Source of the DNA: Allobutyricicoccus pentlandensis | GTDB taxonomy: Bacteria > Bacillota > Clostridia > Oscillospirales > QAMX01 | NCBI GenBank assembly: GCA_904398645.1 | Contig: CAJFPH010000069.1 | Coordinates: 1-6,532, forward strand | Direction: 5' to 3' | DNA: 6,532 bases | Shown here: piece after piece, positions 1 through 5,537 of the stretch | Layout: each line of letters begins with the position of its first letter | Numbering within the stretch: position 1 is the stretch's first letter | Program-made: the position numbers and the translations under genes | Notes under the pieces: generated by a model | Seen by the model: the letters and a program-made list of their open reading frames with translations, nothing else | Databases searched by the model: none | What the model was told of the DNA's origin: nothing

Positions 1-683
1 AATATTGCGGCGTCATTGCAATTGTCAAGGACCCGTCTCGCGTCGGAGTTGCGGTTGCGGAGCGGCTGGGAGTTGTTGGACAGAAAATTGCCGGGATTGC
101 TGAGGATAATGACGCAATTCTGGCCATTAACGCCTCCGGTTTTGAAGACGATGGTGGCGTCGGCAACGGCGGTATCGTATATGGACTTCTGGTTTCCGGC
201 GGTGAGAAGCTGGCTGATAGCGATGGCGGTACCTACAAAGCCGTTTACCTCGATTATGATAACCGCCTTCACGTTGGTTCCTGGAGTCCGACCAATAATA
301 TTCGCGACGGCGTTGAATTCAAGCCCGCTCTTGTTGTCAACGGTGAACAGGTGATCTCCGGGTCCGCCGGTTGGGGGACGCAGCCGCGTACGGCAATTGG
401 TCAAACGGAGGACGGTTCTATTATCATGATCGTTATCGACGGCCGGCAGCCGGGTTACTCTGTTGGAATCACTGTGGGAGAGCTCGCGGAAATCTTTATA
501 AAGTACGGTGCCGTTCAAGCCCTGAATTTGGACGGCGGCTCCTCCTCCATTATGTATTTTAACGGCAGGAAGATCACCCAGCCCAGCGGCGGAGATAAAG
601 AAAACGGCCGCTATCTGCCGGATGCCTTTGTCGTCTATGCAAATCGTAAAGCAACGGACGGCCTTACACGGCCCGAAGAATAA
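1..683 (+). CDS. NAGPA-type phosphodiester glycosidase domain protein, C-terminal part (5' end outside window)
   Basis: The reading frame is open from the left edge (first full codon at base 3) to TAA at 681-683, giving 226 residues with no start in view. Seen: INASGF (126-143), PRTAIGQ with the following DGSIIMIVIDGR, a glycine/serine loop LDGGSSS (528-548) followed by IMYFNGR, and a closing LPDAFVVYA. These are the hallmarks, in order, of the phosphodiester glycosidase domain related to mammalian N-acetylglucosamine-1-phosphodiester alpha-N-acetylglucosaminidase. Bacterial members are often annotated as exopolysaccharide biosynthesis proteins, are usually exported or membrane-anchored, and are thought to act on sugar phosphodiesters in the envelope. 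The natural substrate here is unknown. Any N-terminal signal or anchor is outside the window. An internal ATG at 351 is in frame but would cut the domain in half, so it is not the start. Confidence 0.88.
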   Translation, partial: YCGVIAIVKDPSRVGVAVAERLGVVGQKIAGIAEDNDAILAINASGFEDDGGVGNGGIVYGLLVSGGEKLADSDGGTYKAVYLDYDNRLHVGSWSPTNNIRDGVEFKPALVVNGEQVISGSAGWGTQPRTAIGQTEDGSIIMIVIDGRQPGYSVGITVGELAEIFIKYGAVQALNLDGGSSSIMYFNGRKITQPSGGDKENGRYLPDAFVVYANRKATDGLTRPEE

Positions 684-693
684 CGCCCGGATT

Positions 694-719
694 ATCCCCT
701 GTCCCCACAGACAGGGGAT
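694..719 (+). terminator. hairpin after the glycosidase gene, possible weak terminator
   Basis: Ten bases ATCCCCTGTC (694-703) pair perfectly with GACAGGGGAT (710-719) around a six-base loop, starting 10 bases after the stop codon. The position and stability fit a transcript end, but only a TTT run follows (719-721), so termination may be partial and the downstream DUF554 gene could be reached by read-through. Confidence 0.5.
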
Positions 720-769
720 TTCCTGTGTGAAGCCACCATCCGTTTTAGCCCGTCTTAGGAGGTTACGCA

Positions 770-1450
770 ATGTTTGGTACCATTGTAAACACTGCTGCTG
801 TCATAGCCGGCGCCATATTGGGTTTACTTTTAAAAAAGGGAATTCCCGAGCGGTTTCAAGATGCCATCATGAAGGGATTGGCGCTTTGTGTGCTTTTGAT
901 TGGCATTTCCGGCGCACTTGAAGGGGAAAATACGCTCATCGCCATCCTCTCCATTGTCACAGGTGCCATTATCGGCGAGTTGATAGATATTGACCGGCGA
1001 TTAAATCATCTAGGTCAGCTTCTGGAGGCCCGTTTTTCAAAAGGTCAGGGAGAACAGACGGTTGCCCGCGCGTTTGTCACGTCCAGCTTGTTATTTTGCG
1101 TCGGCGCCATGACGATTGTCGGCTCGCTGCAAAGCGGTCTGACCGGCGACCACGAAATGATTTATACCAAGTCCATGCTGGACGGTATCGCAAGTATTAT
1201 TTTTGCATCATCGCTCGGTTATGGCGTCTTGTTTTCGGCAGCGGCCGTGTTTGTATACCAGGGAGCAATTGTCCTTCTGGCACAGTGGGTCGCGCCTTTC
1301 CTCTCCGACACTGTGGTGGCTGAAATGACCTGTACCGGTTCTCTTCTCATCATTGCCCTGGGCCTGAATATGCTGGGACTTACCAAAATTAAAGTTGCGA
1401 ACTATCTCCCGGCACTCTTTATGCCCGTAGTGCTCTGTCTGTTTTTATAG
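770..1450 (+). CDS. DUF554 family integral membrane protein (YdfK/YqgA-like)
   Basis: A complete 226-residue protein, the usual length for DUF554. AGGAGG at 757-762 lies 7 bases before the ATG and fixes the start. Hydrophobic segments can be read at about residues 4-21, 34-50, 54-71, 103-119, 140-172, 189-204 and 211-226, so it is an inner-membrane protein with roughly seven or more spans. The family signature is clear: FCVGAMTIVGSLQSGLTGDH (109-128) followed by KSMLDGIASIIFASSLGYG (133-151) and LFSA. The first helix begins almost at the initiator, as in family members. Function is unproven; relatives are called putative transporters or simply YdfK/YqgA. It stands alone between a weak hairpin and a strong terminator, so it seems to be its own unit or to depend on read-through from the glycosidase gene. 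No promoter was convincing in the 86-base gap. Confidence 0.93.
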   Translation: MFGTIVNTAAVIAGAILGLLLKKGIPERFQDAIMKGLALCVLLIGISGALEGENTLIAILSIVTGAIIGELIDIDRRLNHLGQLLEARFSKGQGEQTVARAFVTSSLLFCVGAMTIVGSLQSGLTGDHEMIYTKSMLDGIASIIFASSLGYGVLFSAAAVFVYQGAIVLLAQWVAPFLSDTVVAEMTCTGSLLIIALGLNMLGLTKIKVANYLPALFMPVVLCLFL

Positions 1451-1451
1451 C

Positions 1452-1489
1452 AAAAAGCGTCCCGGATCGAGGATCCGAGACGCTTTTTT
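1452..1489 (+). terminator. intrinsic terminator of the DUF554 gene
   Basis: Starting 2 bases after the stop codon, AAAAAGCGTC (1452-1461) pairs with GACGCTTTTT (1479-1488). After one C-A mismatch, CGGATC (1463-1468) pairs with GATCCG (1472-1477) around a GAG loop. The T run covers 1484-1489. Because the stem has an A run on one side and a T run on the other, it could also stop transcription coming from the right on the minus strand. Confidence 0.9.
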
Positions 1490-1515
1490 ATGCGAAATTT
1501 GCGCCGGACAGGATC

Positions 1516-1614
1516 CTACTCAGTTCTGCCGCCGACGAATGATTTATGCACCAACATATTATCCCGCCATGTGAATTCCTGCCAACCATGCACCGCGTTT
1601 TGCGTACACTGCTG
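1516..1614 (-). pseudogene. possible C-terminal coding remnant
   Basis: On the minus strand a frame is open from just after two tandem TGA codons (ending at 1615) to TAG at 1518-1516. It has no good start. The last 23 residues, beginning WQEFTWRDNML and ending VHKSFVGGRTE, look like the end of a protein, and the next frame upstream reads EPLQMMTAVYAKRGAW up to a point where a single-base shift would join the two. The family is not recognised. This is pattern-based inference only, and chance is a serious alternative. Confidence 0.15.
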
Positions 1615-1723
1615 TCATCATCTGCAGAGGTTCCTTGAGATGACTTCACTATACTTTTGATGGAGATCGCGGCATTTTCATCTCGCCGTCCTTACAGACG
1701 CAATTTTTGAATCATGCATCTTT

Positions 1724-1816
1724 TCATATCGCGCACCGCATCTGCAAGTCTTGCGATTTTTTATGCAGAGCTTCGGTAAGATTCCTTTTTTGGTGGGTAG
1801 GCATGTATTTTTGCAT
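1724..1816 (-). CDS. doubtful 30-codon ORF, divergent from argG, possibly a gene remnant
   Basis: On the minus strand an ATG at 1816-1814 opens 30 codons ending in TGA at 1726-1724. The product begins MQKYMPTHQKRNLTEALHKK and is basic and polar. TAGGAGG (minus strand, 1836-1830) lies 13 bases before the start, which is longer than the usual 5-9. After the stop, the neighbouring frame continues with ADAVRDMKRCMIQKLRL, so one frame change would lengthen the protein. I do not recognise the product and saw no good promoter for it. It may be a real small gene, the 5' end of a broken gene, or chance. Confidence 0.15.
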   Translation of the reverse strand: MQKYMPTHQKRNLTEALHKKSQDLQMRCAI

Positions 1817-1861
1817 AAGGATTTTTCCGCCTCCTAGATAGGTGCTTGTAGTTTCATACAA

Positions 1862-1879
1862 ACCGAATTTTTATTCAAT
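1862..1879 (+). promoter_or_regulatory. ARG box (ArgR/AhrC operator) upstream of argG
   Basis: The 18 bases at 1862-1879 match the ARG box consensus WNTGAATWWWWATTCANW at 15 of 16 specified positions; only T3 is C (1864). The core is GAATTTTTATTCA. It ends 7 bases before the -35 hexamer, which puts it at about -60 to -43 from the expected transcript start. ArgR binds such sites when arginine is plentiful and represses biosynthetic genes; here the site flanks rather than covers the promoter. Confidence 0.8.
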
Positions 1880-1886
1880 TCTCCTC

Positions 1887-1915
1887 TTGACATTTTTCAC
1901 TTACAGATGTAATAT
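1887..1915 (+). promoter_or_regulatory. sigma-A/sigma-70 type promoter of the arginine operon
   Basis: A perfect -35 TTGACA (1887-1892) is followed, after exactly 17 bases, by the -10 hexamer TAATAT (1910-1915). Transcription should start near 1922, giving a leader of about 38 bases before argG. That is too short for a T-box or attenuator. A second AT-rich hexamer TATTAT (1913-1918) exists, but at a poor 20-base spacing. Confidence 0.85.
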
Positions 1916-1925
1916 TATACTCGCA

Positions 1926-1943
1926 GATGAATAAATACACTTT
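1926..1943 (+). promoter_or_regulatory. possible secondary weak ARG box over the transcript start
   Basis: ATGAATAAATACAC contains a perfect left half-site (TGAAT, 1928-1932) and AT-rich centre but a poor right half; 12 of 16 specified ARG box positions match. Its centre is 64 bases, about six helical turns, from the strong ARG box. An even weaker 10-of-16 match covers the -10 at 1906-1923. ArgR hexamers commonly bind more than one box, so a low-affinity partner site is plausible but unproven. Confidence 0.3.
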
Positions 1944-1947
1944 GCTC

Positions 1948-1952
1948 GGAGG
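1948..1952 (+). promoter_or_regulatory. argG ribosome binding site, decides the start
   Basis: GGAGG lies 7 bases before the ATG at 1960. An in-frame ATG at 1927 would add 11 residues, but it has no such site and would lie only about 5 bases after the expected transcript start. Confidence 0.85.
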
Positions 1953-1959
1953 TTTTAAT

Positions 1960-3195
1960 ATGAAGAAAGATCAAATTAAAAAAGTAGTTCTCGCCTATTC
2001 CGGCGGACTGGATACGTCCATCATTATTCCATGGCTGAAGGAAAATTACAATAACTGCGAAGTCATTGCAGTATCTGGCGACGTTGGACAGGGTACGGAG
2101 CTTGACGGCCTGGAAGAAAAGGCGTTGAAAACGGGCGCGTCTAAACTGTATATTGAAGATTTGAAGCAGGATTATATTGAAAACTATATTTGGCCCTGTC
2201 TGAAAGCCGACGCCAAATACGAAGATTATCTTCTTGGCACTTCTCATGCCCGCCCCTGCATTGCAAAGCGCCTGGTAGAAATTGCAAAGGCGGAGGGTGC
2301 CGATGCAATCTGTCACGGCTGTACGGGTAAGGGAAACGACCAGGTTCGTTTTGAGTTGACGATCAAGGCATTTGCGCCGGATATGACAATCATTGCGCCG
2401 TGGCGTGAATGGGATATCAAGTCCCGCGATGAAGAAATTGATTACGCCGAAGCGCACAATATTCCCCTGAAGATCAACCGTGAAACCAACTATTCCAAAG
2501 ATAAGAACCTCTGGCATCTCTCTCATGAAGGCATGGACCTGGAATCCCCTGCGAATGAACCGCAATACAATAAACCCGGTTTCCTCGAATTGGGTGTATC
2601 TCCTGAGCAGGCGCCCGACACACCCACTTATGTAACCATACACTTTGAAAAGGGAATCCCGACCGCCATCGACGGCGTGGAAATGGGGTCTGTGGAACTT
2701 GTCACCAAGCTAAACGCCATCGGCGGCGCAAACGGTATCGGACTGCTTGATATTGTAGAAAATCGCCTTGTCGGCATGAAGAGCCGCGGTGTCTATGAGA
2801 CTCCTGCCGGTACAATCCTCTACAAGGCACACAACGTGCTGGAAACCATCACGCTTGACAAAGAAACATTCCACTTCATGCAGTCGCAGATCGCTCCAAA
2901 AATGGCAGACCTGACCTACAACGGGCAATGGTTTACGCCTCTGCGCGAAGCAATCTGCACATTTGTAGATAAGGTAAATGAAACGGTCACGGGCGACGTT
3001 ACGCTCAAACTCTATAAAGGCAATTTGATAAATGCAGGCGTCACATCTCCGTATACGCTCTATGATGAGCAGACTGCATCCTTCGGCGAAGACGAAGATT
3101 ACAACCAGGCGGATTCCGCCGGTTTCATTAATCTTTTCGGCCTTCCCATTAAGGTCAAAGCCAAACTCGATGCAAAAAGGACAGAAAACAACTAA
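1960..3195 (+). CDS. argG: argininosuccinate synthase
   Basis: ArgG joins citrulline and aspartate with ATP to form argininosuccinate, AMP and pyrophosphate, the penultimate step of arginine synthesis, in the cytoplasm. The 411-residue length is normal. Seen: the N-type ATP pyrophosphatase loop AYSGGLDTS (residues 12-20), SGDVGQG (39-45), the substrate-contact stretch GTSHARPCIA (93-102), the second family signature HGCTGKGNDQVRFE (119-132), then APWREWD and the NLWHLSHEGMDLESPANEP stretch. Family members more often have a hydrophobic residue where H96 sits in TSHARP; the Arg-Pro that follows is kept. The start at 1960 was chosen over the in-frame ATG at 1927 because GGAGG stands 7 bases before it. 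It is the first gene of the operon, driven by the ARG-box promoter and followed by argH after 22 bases. Confidence 0.97.
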   Translation: MKKDQIKKVVLAYSGGLDTSIIIPWLKENYNNCEVIAVSGDVGQGTELDGLEEKALKTGASKLYIEDLKQDYIENYIWPCLKADAKYEDYLLGTSHARPCIAKRLVEIAKAEGADAICHGCTGKGNDQVRFELTIKAFAPDMTIIAPWREWDIKSRDEEIDYAEAHNIPLKINRETNYSKDKNLWHLSHEGMDLESPANEPQYNKPGFLELGVSPEQAPDTPTYVTIHFEKGIPTAIDGVEMGSVELVTKLNAIGGANGIGLLDIVENRLVGMKSRGVYETPAGTILYKAHNVLETITLDKETFHFMQSQIAPKMADLTYNGQWFTPLREAICTFVDKVNETVTGDVTLKLYKGNLINAGVTSPYTLYDEQTASFGEDEDYNQADSAGFINLFGLPIKVKAKLDAKRTENN

Positions 3196-3217
3196 TACAG
3201 TCTAAGGAGGCGGCAGC

Positions 3218-4597
3218 ATGGATAAGATGTGGGCCGGGAGATTTACAAAAAGTCTGGATGAGGTGGCGGATGAATTTAACTCCTCTATCGCTGTAGATGG
3301 ACGCATGTACCGTCAAGATATTCGAGGTTCCATGGCTCACGCCGCTATGCTGGGAGCACGGAGCATTATCCCGCAGGAGGACGTAGACCGTATCCTGGAT
3401 GGTTTGCAGCAGATTTTACGCGATTTGGACAGCGGTGTGCTGAAAATCGATCCTGCATGTGAGGACATTCATATGTTCGTCGAGTCGGTTCTGACGGAGC
3501 GGATCGGCGACGCAGGACGAAAACTCCATACGGCACGCAGCCGAAACGATCAGGTAGCTACCGATCTGCGTCTCTATTTGCGCGACGAATGCAGCGAACT
3601 GTTGTCGCTCCTGCGGCAGTTTATCGAGGCGCTGGTTTCTCAGGCCGCCAGGCACACAAAAACCATTATGCCGGGTTATACGCACCTCCAGCGTGCACAG
3701 CCTGTCACGTTTGGCCACCATCTTCTGGCCTATGCCATGATGTTCTGCCGCGATATTACGCGGATCCAAGATGCTGTCCGGCATATGAATGTCTCGCCGC
3801 TGGGGGCATGTGCGCTTGCCGGTACAACCTACGACACAGACCGCCGTATGACTGCCGGCGCGCTGGGCTTTGACGGGATTGCTATGAACAGCATCGATGC
3901 GGTGTCCGACCGGGATTTTTGCATCGAGCTTGGCGCGGCATTTGCAACGGTCATGATGCATCTCTCAAGACTCTCTGAGGAGATTATCTTGTGGGCCTCA
4001 TGGGAATTTAAATTTATTGAGCTGGACGATTCCTTTACCACGGGATCTTCTATTATGCCACAGAAAAAGAATCCCGATATTGCAGAACTTGTGCGGGGTA
4101 AGACAGCACGTGTTTACGGTAATCTCATGTCCACGCTGACCATGTTGAAAAGTCTTCCCCTTGCCTATAACAAAGATATGCAAGAGGACAAGGAGGCCAT
4201 TTTTGACAGCGTAGATACCCTGAAAGCCTGTCTGACCGTGTTCCGGCCCATGATCGAGACCATGCAGGTTCTCGAGGGAAACATGCGTGAAGCCGCATCG
4301 CGCGGTTTTATCAATGCAACGGATTGCGCGGACTATCTTGTGCGAAAAGGTATCCCCTTTCGCACGGCATATAAAATCACGGGACAGCTCGTGGCGGAAT
4401 GCATCGAACGCGGCCTGACGCTTGAAACGCTTCCTCTGGCAGACTATAAAAAATACGCGGATGCCTTTGAGGAAGATCTGTATGAAGAGATCAGGCTTGA
4501 AACGTGTGCAGCAAAGCGTATCTCAGAGGGCGGAACCTCAGAGGCCTCCATTCAGGCCCAGATTAAGTATGTAACGGAGTTTCTTTCCCATGTTTAA
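3218..4597 (+). CDS. argH: argininosuccinate lyase
   Basis: ArgH splits argininosuccinate into arginine and fumarate, the last step of the pathway; it belongs to the fumarase/aspartase superfamily and works as a cytoplasmic homotetramer. The 459 residues are the usual length. Seen: the N-terminal MWAGRF (4-9), HTARSRNDQ (104-112), YTHLQRAQP (154-162) with the family's catalytic-site threonine and histidine, TTYDTDR (203-209), and the superfamily signature GSSIMPQKKNP (276-286), which carries the catalytic serine loop. All key motifs are intact. AAGGAGG at 3204-3210, 7 bases before the ATG, supports the start. Its last 8 bases overlap the start of argC, so translation of the two is probably coupled. 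Pairing with argG directly upstream is the common arrangement in Bacillota. Confidence 0.97.
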   Translation: MDKMWAGRFTKSLDEVADEFNSSIAVDGRMYRQDIRGSMAHAAMLGARSIIPQEDVDRILDGLQQILRDLDSGVLKIDPACEDIHMFVESVLTERIGDAGRKLHTARSRNDQVATDLRLYLRDECSELLSLLRQFIEALVSQAARHTKTIMPGYTHLQRAQPVTFGHHLLAYAMMFCRDITRIQDAVRHMNVSPLGACALAGTTYDTDRRMTAGALGFDGIAMNSIDAVSDRDFCIELGAAFATVMMHLSRLSEEIILWASWEFKFIELDDSFTTGSSIMPQKKNPDIAELVRGKTARVYGNLMSTLTMLKSLPLAYNKDMQEDKEAIFDSVDTLKACLTVFRPMIETMQVLEGNMREAASRGFINATDCADYLVRKGIPFRTAYKITGQLVAECIERGLTLETLPLADYKKYADAFEEDLYEEIRLETCAAKRISEGGTSEASIQAQIKYVTEFLSHV

Positions 4598-5537
4598 GAT
4601 ATTTATTGACGGAAAAGAGGGTACTACCGGCCTTCGAATTTATGAACGCCTGACCGCGAGAGACGACCTCTCGCTGATTACACTCGATGAAGAAAAACGC
4701 AAGGACCCCGCTGCACGTCGTACAGCGTTAAATGAGGCAGACATTGCGTTTTTATGCTTGCCGGATGCGGCAGCACGTGAGGCCGTGTCCATGATTGAAA
4801 ATGACAGGACGCGTGTCATCGACGCTTCGACCGCGCATCGCACGGAACCGGGCTGGTGCTATGGGTTTCCGCAGCTCGACAGTTCCTTTTTGGAAAAGCT
4901 GAAATCTGCAAAACGCACAGCGGTTCCCGGATGCCATGCCAGTGGATTCATTTCGCTTGTCTATCCGCTCGTTGCCTCGGGTATGCTGCCGCCGGACGCG
5001 GACATCACCTGTCATTCCGTCACTGGTTACAGTGGCGGCGGCAAAAAAATGATTGCACAGTATCAAGACAGCGGTCGTTCTCCCCTGCTGGACGCGCCGC
5101 GTCAGTATGGGCTTACGCAGCAGCACAAGCATTTAAAAGAAATGCAGGCTGTTTGCGGGCTTTCCAAGGCTCCGATATTCTGTCCGATCGTCTCCGATTT
5201 TTATAGCGGTATGGTCGTAACCGTCCCGCTCTTTCAAAATATGTTAAACCCGGGATACACGGTCTCGGATGTAAAGGAAGTATATCGTGCGCTATATAAG
5301 GGCCCAGTAGTTCGTTATTGCGAAGCGGCAGATGAGAATGGGTTCCTATCGGCAAACCGTACGGCGGGAAGCGATGCCATGCAGATTATCGTTGCGGGAA
5401 ATGAAGACCGCATACTTTTGATCTCCCGTTTTGACAATCTCGGAAAAGGCGCTTCCGGGGCCGCAGTAGAATGTATGAACATCATGTTGGGCGATGATCC
5501 CACGCATGGTCTTGATTTAACAGAGGTGGACGTATGA
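4590..5537 (+). CDS. argC: N-acetyl-gamma-glutamyl-phosphate reductase, short (uncommon) form
   Basis: ArgC reduces N-acetylglutamyl phosphate with NADPH to N-acetylglutamate 5-semialdehyde, the third step from glutamate to ornithine. At 315 residues, with the opening FKIFIDGKEGTTGL, it matches the shorter, less common ArgC group rather than the roughly 340-residue form of E. coli and Bacillus. Seen: nucleotide-binding glycines G8, G11 and G14; FLCLPD (54-59); DASTAHR (78-84); the catalytic cysteine C115 in VPGCHASG; GYSGGGK (145-151); and QQHKHLKEM (177-185) with a likely catalytic histidine. It begins inside argH (8-base overlap), with GGAG at 4576-4579, 10 bases ahead, as its ribosome binding site, and it ends in the ATGA shared with argJ. 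The family is clear; assignment to the short subgroup rests on length and motif wording. Confidence 0.94.
   Translation: MFKIFIDGKEGTTGLRIYERLTARDDLSLITLDEEKRKDPAARRTALNEADIAFLCLPDAAAREAVSMIENDRTRVIDASTAHRTEPGWCYGFPQLDSSFLEKLKSAKRTAVPGCHASGFISLVYPLVASGMLPPDADITCHSVTGYSGGGKKMIAQYQDSGRSPLLDAPRQYGLTQQHKHLKEMQAVCGLSKAPIFCPIVSDFYSGMVVTVPLFQNMLNPGYTVSDVKEVYRALYKGPVVRYCEAADENGFLSANRTAGSDAMQIIVAGNEDRILLISRFDNLGKGASGAAVECMNIMLGDDPTHGLDLTEVDV

Larger units (their letters stand above)
1490..1861. other. intergenic stretch, no confident gene
   Basis: About 370 bases between the DUF554 terminator and the argG control region. No plus-strand frame is open for more than a few codons after an ATG. No T-box motif, tRNA, rRNA or transposon end was seen. 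The minus strand holds a 30-codon ORF and several other short open stretches with protein-like composition (listed separately). Imperfect direct repeats of the type GCAT-TTTCAT-TCGC occur near 1672 and 1717, and TCTGCA (1741-1746) can pair with TGCAGA (1764-1769) across a 17-base loop, but neither is strong. It may be decayed coding sequence. Confidence 0.6.

Noticed and set aside
16..354. Plus-strand ORF of 112 codons at the left edge
   Set aside because: It is out of frame with the glycosidase domain, whose own frame is open from base 3 and carries the family motifs.
1741..1769. Hairpin TCTGCA...TGCAGA with an internal T run
   Set aside because: Only 6 bp closing a 17-base loop, with the T run inside the loop; too weak to call a terminator.
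1490..1959. T-box or other arginine-responsive riboswitch in the argG leader
   Set aside because: The promoter leaves a leader of only about 38 bases, no T-box consensus was found in the gap, and no terminator hairpin precedes argG.
1927..1962. Upstream in-frame ATG for argG, adding MNKYTLLGGFN
   Set aside because: No ribosome binding site, almost at the expected transcript start, and it reads through the real GGAGG; ArgG proteins normally begin close to the AYSGGLDTS loop.
1915..2643. Long minus-strand ORF (242 codons) opposite argG
   Set aside because: It lies fully antisense to the clearly coding argG frame, has no family motif and no ribosome binding site I can support, and its composition is typical of a shadow frame.
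3416..3961. Minus-strand ORF (181 codons) opposite argH
   Set aside because: Antisense to intact argH motifs; rich in Cys, His and Arg as expected for a reverse-frame artefact.
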